Of a stretch of 30,769 nt of DNA, positions 15,030 through 23,936 are shown in pieces; position 1 is the first letter of the stretch, and each line of letters begins with the position of its first letter. The DNA comes from an uncultured Prevotellaceae bacterium. Lineage in GTDB: Bacteria > Bacteroidota > Bacteroidia > Bacteroidales > Muribaculaceae. A program made the position numbers and the translations under genes. The notes below the pieces were generated by a model. That model was not told the DNA's origin and did not search any database. It was given only the letters and a program-made list of their open reading frames with translations. The stretch lies in NCBI GenBank assembly GCA_945983195.1, contig CAMFSS010000003.1, positions 1 through 30,769 of the forward strand. Reading direction: 5' to 3'.

Positions 15030-16709
15030 TTAGTTCCAAGCAGGGTCTTGAGTTAACAACTTGTTGTTTTCCAACTCGTATTGAGGAATGGGCTTGTTGT
15101 ACATGTTCTCGGGGAAGTTGCGATCCTGGTCGTCGACCTCTACATAGTAGTAGGTGAACGAGCCATTAGCCTCCTTCTCGATCTTGAGACCGTGAGCGCG
15201 ATTGCCGGTGAAAGCAGTGTGTGCAAGATGCCAGCGGCGCATATCCCAATAGTAGTGACCTTCGTAAGCAAGCTCCACCTTGCGCTCCTGACGGATAGCA
15301 GCAAAGAGAGCATCGCCGCTGAGGCTTGCAGAGAGTGCGGGCAGACCCACAGCAGTGCGAGTGCGCACATCATTGATCTTAGCGACAGCCTCGCTCGGCT
15401 CATTGAGGCGGTAGCAAGCCTCGGCATAGTTGAGGAGCACTTCGGCATAGCGAATGAAAGTGAACGGCTTGGTGCACTTCGAGCCATTGGCGAAGAGGTT
15501 GCTCTCGTCGACACGCTTGCGGAGATAGTAGCTTGTAGTTGACTTACCCTCGCACATGTCGCTCTTCATCCATTGCAGCCAGCCGTCGGCACCGCCAACG
15601 TAGCTTTCGATTGTGCGTCCTTTCCACTCAGCACCATTGTAGAGCACTGTGTGTGCAAAGCGCGGCTCAAGCTGGTCGTAGGGAGGAGTCTGCTGAGTAC
15701 CCTCGGCAGTGTGCCAGGCACTCCAGTCGGGTATACCACCGGTAGCCTTCTCAAACGATTCCACCATTTCCTGAGTAGGGCAGCCATAACCGCCGCTCAC
15801 AGGATTTGGGTACTTAGCCTTGTCGCCACCGGGAGAGTAGTAGCAGTCGAACTGGTGAGTCTGAGCAGTGAGGTCGAAGCAGAACTGGAAGATAGCACCC
15901 TCGCCACCCGAAGTGTAAGGAGTCTCAAGGTCGGCAGGCATAGAGTAGCCCATAGCCATCACTTTGAGAGCAGCATCCTTAGCATCTTGCCAACGCTCGG
16001 CATAGAGCATAGCGCGCGAAAGGAAAGCGTAGGCTGTTCCGGAAGTTAGACGACCGTTAGGAGTGGTGCTCTTGGGGAGGTTCTCGCCGGCGAACTTGAG
16101 GTCCTGATAGATTTGCTCATAGACTTCGGTGCGACCAACAGCCTCGTGATCCTTCTGATAATCCTCCATATTGTCGGTGTAGAGAATCATCTTGGAGTAG
16201 CGTTTGGCGAGCGTGAAATAATAGAAAGCGCGGAAGAAGCGGAATTCAGCTTCGATTTCAGCCTTCTTGTCGTCGGAGAAAGTTCCAAACTTGTGCAAGT
16301 TGGAGATGCTCTGGTTGGCAGTGGAGATGTAGCTATACATCGAGCCCCAGCAGCCAAGGTAGCTATCGACATAGCTCTTGGTGAGCGTAGAAGCTGTTCC
16401 GTAGGCAAACTCCGACGGAATGCGGTTCATTGAAGTGTAGTTGTAACCGCCATACTTAAACAGCTCGGTGAGCGACTCAGAGAGGCCGATGAAGCAGTCG
16501 CGGGTGCAACCGGTTCCATTACCGTAGCCGTTGATGAGGTTGAGGTCCTCATACATATAGTTGGCTTGCAGCTGAGCATTCTCATACTTGCCCCAGATGA
16601 CTTTATCGGAAACAGATTCGGTAGGGGTGGTATCGAGGAAATCGCTACACGACACCATCGACAGAGCAGCGGCAGTTGTGAATAAGCAACCTAAAATCTT
16701 TGTTTTCAT
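15030..16709 (-). CDS. SusD-like (RagB/SusD) nutrient-binding outer-membrane lipoprotein
   Basis: 559 residues, the usual SusD length. The lipobox is MVSC (Cys21), followed by the typical SusD opening SDFLDTTPTES. TPR-type helices are seen at EFRFFRAFYYFTLAKRY, GTAYAFLSRAMLYAERW and the C-terminal FIRYAEVLLNYAEACYRLN. The ending (NKPIPQYELENNKLLTQDPAWN) is the family norm. It forms the lid of the SusC transporter and binds the oligosaccharide at the cell surface. The start is 16 nt after the SusC stop. Confidence 0.95.
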   Translation of the reverse strand: MKTKILGCLFTTAAALSMVSCSDFLDTTPTESVSDKVIWGKYENAQLQANYMYEDLNLINGYGNGTGCTRDCFIGLSESLTELFKYGGYNYTSMNRIPSEFAYGTASTLTKSYVDSYLGCWGSMYSYISTANQSISNLHKFGTFSDDKKAEIEAEFRFFRAFYYFTLAKRYSKMILYTDNMEDYQKDHEAVGRTEVYEQIYQDLKFAGENLPKSTTPNGRLTSGTAYAFLSRAMLYAERWQDAKDAALKVMAMGYSMPADLETPYTSGGEGAIFQFCFDLTAQTHQFDCYYSPGGDKAKYPNPVSGGYGCPTQEMVESFEKATGGIPDWSAWHTAEGTQQTPPYDQLEPRFAHTVLYNGAEWKGRTIESYVGGADGWLQWMKSDMCEGKSTTSYYLRKRVDESNLFANGSKCTKPFTFIRYAEVLLNYAEACYRLNEPSEAVAKINDVRTRTAVGLPALSASLSGDALFAAIRQERKVELAYEGHYYWDMRRWHLAHTAFTGNRAHGLKIEKEANGSFTYYYVEVDDQDRNFPENMYNKPIPQYELENNKLLTQDPAWN

Positions 16710-16725
16710 CGATAATACAGTTTTT

Positions 16726-19700
16726 TTAGAATGTTAAAGTTAAACCACCCATCAGAGTACGCTGCTGTGGGTAATATCCGTTATTAACCTCAGGCGACTC
16801 GGGGTCGAAGCCCTTGGGAAGGTCGTCGATAGTGAAGAGGTTTGAGCCTTGGAAGTAGATGCGGAGCTTCTCGATGCTGAGCTTGCTCATCCACTGCTTC
16901 GGGAAGGTGTAGCCAATCTGGAGTGACTTCAAGCGCAGATAGTCGCCCTTGCGGAACCAGAATGTAGAACCCAGACCGTTGTCGCCACCATGAGAAGTGT
17001 TTCCGGTGGTGAGGCGAGGCATTGTGCCGTTGGGGTTGTCGATGCTCCATGCGTTAGTCACAAGGTAGAGAGGCGAGTTGCCGCCTTCCTTGAACGACTG
17101 GGTCCAGATGGTATTGTCGTCGTAACCGTTGTAGTAGGTACCTGTCATCGACACGTCGAACTTAGCACCGCCGGTGAACTGTGCGTTCACGTCGATTCCG
17201 TTCCAGTCGGCAGAGAGAGTGAAACCGTAGGTGATTTCGGGGCGGAGACCGCGACCGATGCGTCCACGGTCGTCGTAGTCAATCTTACCGTCACCATTGA
17301 GATCGACATACTTGATGTCTCCCACGTTAGGACGTGTGCCAAACCATGCAGAGTTGTCGATTTCCTCCTCAGAGCGGAACAGACCGTCGGCTACCCAGCC
17401 ATAGGTAGCGTTGAGGCTTGTGCCGGTCACCTTCTGCCACTCAGGAGTGTTGGCAGCGTCGGGATACTTAATCCAGCGATTCTTGGCCCACGATACGTTG
17501 GCACCCACGCTGTAGTGGAAAGGCTTGCCTGCGAGCATGAACTTGTGGTTGTGAGTCACGAGCACGTCGATACCCTTGGCATCGGTAGCACCGATGTTGC
17601 CCCAGCTCTCATAGTATCCACCCATCGAGGGAGGATAGTCGCTGCCGAGCTGCTGGAGGATATCGTAGGTGTAGTTGTAGAAAGCATCGAACTCAACCGC
17701 CAGAAGACCATTCCAGAGCGTAGCGTCGAAACCGTAGTTGAGCGAGCGTGTCTTGGTCCAGGTTAGGTTAGGATTGGCGATATCTTTGAGATACACCGAG
17801 TTCATAGTGGTGTTGTCGAGGAAAATCTTGTTTCCGAAAGCATAGGTGCTGAGGAAAGCGTAGGCACTTGAACCCGAGTCGTCACCGATGAGACCCATAG
17901 AAGCGCGAACCTTCAAGTCGCTCAACCAATCCTTAGTGCCCTCCATGAATTGCTCCTTAGAGATGCGCCAAGCCACCGAACCCGAGGGGAAGAATGCCCA
18001 GCGCTTGCCCGATGTGTTACCCGAGAACTTGTAGGAGCCATCGTAGCGGCCTGAGAACTCAGCGTAGTATTTCTGGTCGTAGTTATAGTTGGCACGGAAT
18101 ACGTAGCCCATCTGGCGGGAGCGGTTGCTCCAGCCATTGAGGCTGCTCATAGTTCCGAATTCAAGTTCGGGAAGTTCGGCGAAGCTGAGGTCCTTGGCGT
18201 AAGCCTGGTGAACGTTGCTGCGATACTCGCGACCCTCCATGAGGACGAGGGCAGAAACATTGTGCACCTTGTTGAAAGTGTTGTCGTAGTTGACCTGAAT
18301 GTTTCCGAGAAGCTGCTGACCATAGGTAGAGCCTTCGCCAAGCAGAATCGACGAGCCTTTTTCGCCGAGCACCTTAGTGTAGCTGCCCGAAGCCTTGCTG
18401 TACTCCATTACGTAGAAAGGAGTGTCGAGGTTCTTGTTGCGCGAGTTGCTATAGTCGTATGCGCCCGAAATCTTAGCCGAAAGGCCCTTTACCCAAGGCA
18501 CATCAAACTGGAGGGCGATGTTGGAGCGCAGCTCAATGGAGTTGGTCTTTTTCCAGCCCGACTGGTAGATTGCAGCGAGCGGGCTGTTAGGATTCGACAT
18601 GTTGCTCGAAGTGATACCGGTGTAGATGTCTTCACCGGTAGCCTCGTCCTTCATAGTGGGCGAGAGGTAGGGGTGCATACCGATAGTCTGCTTTGCAATC
18701 GACATGTAACCGGCCTCATAAGAGCCATTGTCGGCGCCACCTGAGTCGTAACCCGGCTGCTTGCGGTCGCTCACGAAGCCCGAAGCACCCATTGTGAGTG
18801 TCCAGTGCTTGGCAATCTTTGAATCGAGGTTGAAACGCATAGAGTAGCGGTTGTACTCGAAGTTGTCGATGTTACCCTGCTGGTTGAGGTAGCCGATAGA
18901 AGCATAGTAGTTGTGATTGTCGGTACCGCCCTGCATCGAGAGAGTGTGCTTGTGTGTGAGACCGGTGCCGAACACCTTACCGATGTAGTCGTAGTTGTCG
19001 AAACCGTCGGTCGGGTCGCCATTGGCAACGAGCTTGAACATTTCCTGAGTGTACTTAGGAACATACTGCGAGCGGTCGGTAATCTGGCCGTTGGCAAGCT
19101 GGTCCATCATGTCGGCCATGTTGTAGTAGTTCATGAATTCAAGACCATTCATGAATTTCGGGAAGTTGGCGTTGACCGAAGCACCGATAGAGCCGTCGTA
19201 GGTCACCTTCGGAGTACCCTTAGCACCGCGCTTGGTGGTGACGATAATCACACCGCCGGCAGCATTAAGACCGTAGACCGCAGTAGCGGCAGCATCCTTC
19301 AGCACTGAGAGGCTTTCGATGTCGTTAGGGTCGATTTCGTCGATAGAGCGAGGCACACCGTCGACGATGTAGGTGACAGCCTTCACCGAACCACGGATTC
19401 GGATAGAAGCCTGGTCGACACCCGGCTCACCGGAAGTCTGGATTGAAGAAAGACCGGCAACCTTACCGGCGAGCATCTGAGTGAGCTGCGTGGTAGGAGC
19501 CACAGTGAGGTCTTCACCCTTGATAGCCGAAACGGCACCGGTCAAGGACGATTTCTTTTGCTTGCCGTAACCAACGACGATAACCTCGTCGAGATTGGCA
19601 GCATTTTGTTTCATAACTACATCGACAACCTTGCTGTTGCCGATTTTCACTTTTTGGGTGTCCATACCAACGTAGGTGAAAGTCAGAGTCTGCCCTTTCT

Positions 19701-19920
19701 TGGCATTCACTGAATATTTGCCGTCGATGTCGGTAGTAGCACCAGTGGTGGTACCTTCCACCATGATTGTAGCTCCAATCAACGGTTCTCCCTGTTCGTC
19801 GGTTATGGTACCCACAATCTTCTGTGCAAATCCGAATGCCGGAATTGCCATAACGAACAGCATCGCGAGCATAATGCGCCGCAGTGCGCTCATAGAAATA
19901 GATTTTGAGTTAAACTCCAT
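16726..19920 (-). CDS. SusC-like TonB-dependent outer-membrane transporter
   Basis: 1064 residues. The signal peptide ends at GFAQ (about residue 32). A CarboxypepD_reg-like domain follows (IVGTITDEQGEPLIGATI, about 35-105), then the TonB-box region DEVIVVGYGKQKKSSLTGAV (111-130), the plug (IRIRGS, YIVDGVP, ATAVYGLNAAGGVIIVTTKRG) and a large beta barrel ending in the aromatic LTLTF. No STN domain is present, so this receptor is not expected to signal directly through an anti-sigma factor. It imports the glycan pieces held by SusD. The start may be Met1 or Met10 (19893); both leave a signal peptide. Unusually, susC is the fourth gene, behind cytosolic and inner-membrane functions, and a hairpin with a T-tract lies between it and the epimerase gene. 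Confidence 0.96.
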   Translation of the reverse strand: MEFNSKSISMSALRRIMLAMLFVMAIPAFGFAQKIVGTITDEQGEPLIGATIMVEGTTTGATTDIDGKYSVNAKKGQTLTFTYVGMDTQKVKIGNSKVVDVVMKQNAANLDEVIVVGYGKQKKSSLTGAVSAIKGEDLTVAPTTQLTQMLAGKVAGLSSIQTSGEPGVDQASIRIRGSVKAVTYIVDGVPRSIDEIDPNDIESLSVLKDAAATAVYGLNAAGGVIIVTTKRGAKGTPKVTYDGSIGASVNANFPKFMNGLEFMNYYNMADMMDQLANGQITDRSQYVPKYTQEMFKLVANGDPTDGFDNYDYIGKVFGTGLTHKHTLSMQGGTDNHNYYASIGYLNQQGNIDNFEYNRYSMRFNLDSKIAKHWTLTMGASGFVSDRKQPGYDSGGADNGSYEAGYMSIAKQTIGMHPYLSPTMKDEATGEDIYTGITSSNMSNPNSPLAAIYQSGWKKTNSIELRSNIALQFDVPWVKGLSAKISGAYDYSNSRNKNLDTPFYVMEYSKASGSYTKVLGEKGSSILLGEGSTYGQQLLGNIQVNYDNTFNKVHNVSALVLMEGREYRSNVHQAYAKDLSFAELPELEFGTMSSLNGWSNRSRQMGYVFRANYNYDQKYYAEFSGRYDGSYKFSGNTSGKRWAFFPSGSVAWRISKEQFMEGTKDWLSDLKVRASMGLIGDDSGSSAYAFLSTYAFGNKIFLDNTTMNSVYLKDIANPNLTWTKTRSLNYGFDATLWNGLLAVEFDAFYNYTYDILQQLGSDYPPSMGGYYESWGNIGATDAKGIDVLVTHNHKFMLAGKPFHYSVGANVSWAKNRWIKYPDAANTPEWQKVTGTSLNATYGWVADGLFRSEEEIDNSAWFGTRPNVGDIKYVDLNGDGKIDYDDRGRIGRGLRPEITYGFTLSADWNGIDVNAQFTGGAKFDVSMTGTYYNGYDDNTIWTQSFKEGGNSPLYLVTNAWSIDNPNGTMPRLTTGNTSHGGDNGLGSTFWFRKGDYLRLKSLQIGYTFPKQWMSKLSIEKLRIYFQGSNLFTIDDLPKGFDPESPEVNNGYYPQQRTLMGGLTLTF

Positions 19921-19986
19921 AGAACAAAAATGTTGTTAATTAATTATTGAAATATGATTGTGTATTGCCACGTTATGTGCACGTCG

Positions 19987-20038
19987 AAAAAATATGCTTG
20001 AATATGCTCTCATGGGCCGTTTCAGCGGCTCACGAGAG
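19987..20038 (-). terminator. hairpin with T-tract between epimerase gene and susC
   Basis: On the minus strand CTCTCGTGAGCCG (20038-20026) pairs with CGGCCCATGAGAG (20019-20007) around a 6-nt loop, with one G-U pair and one A-C mismatch. A run of six Ts follows at 19992-19987, 14 nt beyond the stem. It overlaps the epimerase stop codon. The distance to the T-run is longer than ideal, so partial attenuation or 3'-end processing is more likely than full termination. Confidence 0.45.
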
Positions 20039-21199
20039 TTTTTCAAGAATCTGCCAGCACTGGAAGAGTCCGCGCGGCACATGGAAACAGCCTTTCCACT
20101 TGCCGCCCTTGCCTTCGAGGAGCACTTCGCCGCGACGGTTGAGATAACCGAACCATTCGGGGTGTTCAGCGTCCTTGAAGTGCGACCAAGTGTAGTCGTG
20201 CACGCGGTTGAACCATTCGAGGCAACGCTCGTCGCCGGTGAGCTGGTAGCCCTTTATCATTGAGATAAGAGTCTCGATGTGTACCCACCAGAGCTTCTGG
20301 TCCCACTCAAGTTCCTGAGTCGGGTGTCCGTGCAGATCCATAAAGTAGAAAATGCCGCCAAACTCCTTGTCCCAGCCGTACTCAGCCATGCGAATGGCAG
20401 TGTCCTTTGCCTTCTCGATGAGTTCAGGGCGATTGAGACGCTTGCCGAGGTCCATGATGAACCACATAGCCTCAATGGCGTGTCCGGGATTCATGTGACG
20501 TCCGTCCATGCAGTCGACGAGCGATCCGTCGACACCGACGTTTTCCACAACAAGTCCGCCAAGTTCAGGACGCAGGAACACGTCCATCACTTCGTGTATG
20601 CACACGTCGATAGTGCGCTGCAAGAAGTCGGGGTCGAGCAGCGGCTCTATTTCGAGAGCAAGATTGCATAGAATCATGGGCAGCGCGAAATTCTTGAGAG
20701 CGCGAGTGCCCGGGTGCACCTTGTTCCATTTGCCTTTGGGATTGTCGACCTTCGAGAGCACAATGTCGAAAGTGCGCTTTGCGATGTCGGCATACTCCTT
20801 ATTGCCGGTGGCAATGCTCAGCTGACCGAAAGCCATTGTGGCAAAAGTGTAGGAGAAGATGTTGTAAGGCTCAACGAGCGGCTGTCCCTCGCGGGTGAGC
20901 GAGAAGTACCAGTTGTAGTTGCCGTCGTGACCATATTTTTTAAGGAATTCTCCACCCTGAATGGCAGCATCGAGCCACTCCTGGCGTTTCTCTACCTTGT
21001 TGTAGAGCATTGAGAACATCCACACTTCGCGTCCTTGCAGCCAGATAAATTTATCGGTGTCGTAGACGTCGCCTTTACGGTCGAGACAAGTGAAATAACC
21101 GCCAAATTCCTTGTCCTGTGATTTTTCGAGCCAGAAAGGTAGTACAGAGTCGAGCAGTTCACTCTTGTACTGTTCTGCTAATTTCTTAAAGTCAGTCAT
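20030..21199 (-). CDS. N-acylglucosamine 2-epimerase (AGE family)
   Basis: A 389-residue cytosolic (alpha/alpha)6-barrel epimerase. The sequence follows the AGE/renin-binding-protein branch: FIWLQGREVWMFS (Arg57), DGRHMNPGHAIEAMWF with His240, and WFGYLNRRGE ... GCFHVPRGL with His373. His240 and His373 sit where the catalytic acid/base pair lies in this family, and the C-terminal motif is close to the mammalian GlcNAc 2-epimerase. The expected reaction is reversible ManNAc to GlcNAc conversion, feeding the GlcNAc catabolic route. A related hexose 2-epimerase activity cannot be excluded. It follows the sugar transporter by 25 nt and has no export signal, so it acts on the imported monosaccharide. 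No sialic acid lyase gene is nearby. Confidence 0.88.
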   Translation of the reverse strand: MTDFKKLAEQYKSELLDSVLPFWLEKSQDKEFGGYFTCLDRKGDVYDTDKFIWLQGREVWMFSMLYNKVEKRQEWLDAAIQGGEFLKKYGHDGNYNWYFSLTREGQPLVEPYNIFSYTFATMAFGQLSIATGNKEYADIAKRTFDIVLSKVDNPKGKWNKVHPGTRALKNFALPMILCNLALEIEPLLDPDFLQRTIDVCIHEVMDVFLRPELGGLVVENVGVDGSLVDCMDGRHMNPGHAIEAMWFIMDLGKRLNRPELIEKAKDTAIRMAEYGWDKEFGGIFYFMDLHGHPTQELEWDQKLWWVHIETLISMIKGYQLTGDERCLEWFNRVHDYTWSHFKDAEHPEWFGYLNRRGEVLLEGKGGKWKGCFHVPRGLFQCWQILEKLS

Positions 21200-21224
21200 T
21201 CTGTTGTTTTTTTTTATAGATAGT

Positions 21225-22625
21225 TTATTTGTTTTTTGTCCAGTATTGTTCGATCTCCTCGAGCGACTTTCCGGTGGTTTCGGGCACCAGACGCCACATG
21301 ATGAGCATATAGGGCACGCACATCACGGCGAAGAGGAGGAAAGTTCCGGCAGGAGTGAGGTTCTCAAGCAGCCATGGAGTGAGCTGTCCGATGAGGTAGG
21401 TGCCAATCCACAGCGACAAGCCGGCGATGCTCATGGCAATGCCACGCACCTTCACGGGGTACATTTCGCTGAGAATCACCCAAACTACGGCGCAAATGGA
21501 GAGTGCGCAGCAGAAGATGTAGGCGAGGAAGAATGTGAGCAGGAACAGGCTTGGCAGCCCAAACTCTGCACCGAAAGTGAAATAGAATGCTATGAGCAGG
21601 AGCGACACAATCATTCCGCTCACGCCCCAGTAGATGAGCTGCTTGCGTCCTACCTTGTCGATGATTAGGAGGGCAATCACTGTAGTGACAGTGTTGACAA
21701 GACCAATCATTACCTGGTAGAAGAGCGAATCGCCGCCGCTGAGACCTGAATCTTCGAAAATCTTCGGTCCGTAGTAGAGCACGGCATTCACGCCCATGAA
21801 CTGTCCGAGAATTGCAATGGCAACACCGATGATGAGAGCCTTGAATATGCCCGGAGTGAATAGAAGTCGCCAATTGCCGCTGTCGTCGCTGCCGCCGCTC
21901 ACTTTCTTGGAGGCTTCGACTTGCTCCTCGACATCGGCAGGCACAAGATATACGCGCTTGATGGTGTTGCGGGCGTGGTCGAGGTCACCCTTCAGAATCT
22001 GCCAGCGCGGACTCTCGGGAATCACGAAAATCACTGCGAAGAAGAGCAATGCCGGAAGTGTTTCCATTCCGAGCATACCGCGCCACACCTCGCTCACGAG
22101 GAGCTTGTCGGCCCAGCCTGACAGCTCGGCACCGCTCTGCGAATAGTTGAGCAGTGCGAAATTCACGAGATATGCGCCGAGGAATCCCACGGTGATAGCA
22201 AGCTGATAGCAGGAAACAAGACGTCCACGATACTCAGCCACAGCAAGTTCGCTGATGTAGAGCGGACAGATGATTGAAGCTATGCCGATTCCCACACCGC
22301 CGATGATGCGGTAGACGACAAGCTCATTGAGCGAACCGCTCAGTGCACAGCCGGCAGCCGACACAGTGAAAAGCAGGGCGGCGATAATCATGGAGCGCTT
22401 GCGGCCAATGGTGTCGCCCATGTAGCCTGCTACGAGCACTCCGGCGATGGAGCCAATCAGGGCGCAACCCACATACCAGCCTTCGGCAATGGTGTCGAGG
22501 CTGAACTGTGTGGACACCATCTTGATGGTGCCCGAAATCACTGCCGTGTCGTAGCCGAAGAGGAAACCTCCGATTGCTGCGACCACCGACAGGAAGATGA
22601 GATATGCAAAATTGTATTGTTTCAT
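21225..22625 (-). CDS. MFS sugar porter (sugar:H+ symporter family)
   Basis: A 466-residue protein with twelve predicted membrane helices. Sugar-porter signatures are all visible: GGFLFGYDTAVISG near the N-terminus, DTIGRKRS after helix 2, PESPRW at the end of the first half, GQFMGVNAVLYYGP in helix 7, DKVGRKQ in the second half and VPETTGKSLEEIE at the C-terminus. It belongs with XylE/GLUT-type inner-membrane transporters. In this operon it should carry the released monosaccharide, probably a HexNAc, into the cytosol for the epimerase encoded next. It is 36 nt after the first DUF4434 gene. Confidence 0.92.
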   Translation of the reverse strand: MKQYNFAYLIFLSVVAAIGGFLFGYDTAVISGTIKMVSTQFSLDTIAEGWYVGCALIGSIAGVLVAGYMGDTIGRKRSMIIAALLFTVSAAGCALSGSLNELVVYRIIGGVGIGIASIICPLYISELAVAEYRGRLVSCYQLAITVGFLGAYLVNFALLNYSQSGAELSGWADKLLVSEVWRGMLGMETLPALLFFAVIFVIPESPRWQILKGDLDHARNTIKRVYLVPADVEEQVEASKKVSGGSDDSGNWRLLFTPGIFKALIIGVAIAILGQFMGVNAVLYYGPKIFEDSGLSGGDSLFYQVMIGLVNTVTTVIALLIIDKVGRKQLIYWGVSGMIVSLLLIAFYFTFGAEFGLPSLFLLTFFLAYIFCCALSICAVVWVILSEMYPVKVRGIAMSIAGLSLWIGTYLIGQLTPWLLENLTPAGTFLLFAVMCVPYMLIMWRLVPETTGKSLEEIEQYWTKNK

Positions 22626-22661
22626 TGCGTTGTGTAATTATGGTGGGCTTAGGTAGCCGAT

Positions 22662-23750
22662 TTATAATCCGAAATATTCCTTGTAGCGGTCGTAGAGGTG
22701 ACCTGCCTGCAAATAAGCCGATTGCGGACTGAGGAAGTGGCTGAACTCGAATGTGATGGCCTTGTCGTAGCCAGCACGCTTGGCTGCCTCGAGCTTCAGG
22801 CGCAGCTTGTCGAACTTGATTGGCAGGAACTTGATTGGCATGTCGCGGTCGAAAGTCTCGGCATTAGTCCAGCACTTCATGCCATACTTGTCGGCAAGAC
22901 GCTTGTTGACTTCGAAGAATGCATCAAGCTCGTCGTAGTCGATATGTCCGTCCTGGAATGCACAAGCATCGACCACGTCGTGTATTCCGTCGAAAATCTC
23001 GTCCCACTCCTTTTCATGCTGCTGCACGCTCACGGCATCGTCCTTTGAGAGGTTGCTTCCGCTTGCCATAACAGCCTTTTTGCCGTCGATCCAAGGTGAA
23101 ATGAATGTGGGCAGACCTCCCGACACGTCCTTGCACTGCTTGCCCATTGCGTGGAATGCACCGATAGCACCCTTAGTGGCACGGCTTATTTCGCCGCTGA
23201 TATACCAGCCCTGGAAGCTCTTGTGGCGGCTGCCATAGTTCTTCCACACCTCGTCGATGACGTATTTGTTGTCTTCGATCTCCCATGACAGGTCGCCGGT
23301 GTCCCAGTAGCGGCCTGAATCGTAAAGACCGAAATAGAATTTCATATTATATTTGTCGGCAAGGGTGAGGAACATCTCCAGAAGGTCCTGCGACGGACGG
23401 TAACAACCCTTGCCGATGAGGTAGGGCGAATTGTAGGTGATGAACTTGCGGTAACCGGAGCGAATCATGATTACGGTGTCGATTCCTATAGCTTTCATGT
23501 TTCGGAAATCGGCATCCCACTCCTTCACGCCCCAGTTCTGGTGGGGAATGTCGTGCGTAATCTCATCGAGGAAGGTGCCAGTGATTGGCAATGCGTTGTT
23601 CTTCTCCACAAGCCAGAAGTTGTCGGCATCGACAGCCGCTTGCGCCTTCTGCTCGTCGCTTGTCTTTTGGCAGCCCATGAGAGCAGGAGCGGCAGTAGCG
23701 GCAGCTCCAATCAGGGCAAGATCTTTCAAAAATTTTCTACGGTCAGACAT
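22662..23750 (-). CDS. DUF4434 GH-like protein with Tat-type lipoprotein signal
   Basis: 362 residues and the first gene of the PUL. The N-terminus DRRKFLKDLALIGAAATAA is a twin-arginine signal, and ALMGC (Cys27) is a lipobox, so the product should be folded before export and then lipidated. The rest matches the DUF4434 TIM barrel: IGIDTVIMI, FQGWYISGE (Glu187), PTFISPWIDGK, ACAFQDG (Asp267), CWTNAETF (Glu298) and AITFEFSHFLSPQ. It lacks the C-terminal beta domain of the paralogue at the other end of the locus. A glycosidase or glycan-binding role is expected but not demonstrated. Tat export suggests a cofactor or a fold that cannot use Sec. A promoter lies about 150 nt upstream. Confidence 0.83.
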   Translation of the reverse strand: MSDRRKFLKDLALIGAAATAAPALMGCQKTSDEQKAQAAVDADNFWLVEKNNALPITGTFLDEITHDIPHQNWGVKEWDADFRNMKAIGIDTVIMIRSGYRKFITYNSPYLIGKGCYRPSQDLLEMFLTLADKYNMKFYFGLYDSGRYWDTGDLSWEIEDNKYVIDEVWKNYGSRHKSFQGWYISGEISRATKGAIGAFHAMGKQCKDVSGGLPTFISPWIDGKKAVMASGSNLSKDDAVSVQQHEKEWDEIFDGIHDVVDACAFQDGHIDYDELDAFFEVNKRLADKYGMKCWTNAETFDRDMPIKFLPIKFDKLRLKLEAAKRAGYDKAITFEFSHFLSPQSAYLQAGHLYDRYKEYFGL

Positions 23751-23903
23751 ATCAATGTTAGTTTAGCGGTTTAGTTGTTTCTATTTTTTTAATTCATTGT
23801 GTGGACTGAGAGTGATACAATAAATATATAGTTTCATCATCGGCATCGGCTATACGGCTTTTGCAAATGATGCAACTGTGGTCTCAGAATTAGTTTACGT
23901 CTG

Positions 23904-23936
23904 CAAACTTAATAAATATTTTTATATAAACCCAAA
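23904..23936 (-). promoter_or_regulatory. promoter of the PUL
   Basis: On the minus strand the -33 element TTTG (23936-23933) is followed after 21 nt by the -7 element TAAGTTTG (23911-23904), which matches the Bacteroidota consensus TAnnTTTG. The expected start of transcription is near 23897. That leaves a leader of about 147 nt before the first PUL gene at 23750. Confidence 0.65.

Noticed and set aside
3531..23750. A classical sialic acid (nanLET-type) utilisation operon
   Set aside because: An epimerase, an MFS transporter and a sialate O-acetylesterase are present, but no sialidase or N-acetylneuraminate lyase is found, and the phosphodiester glycosidase and phosphoesterase have no place in that pathway. 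Not excluded, but not the best fit.
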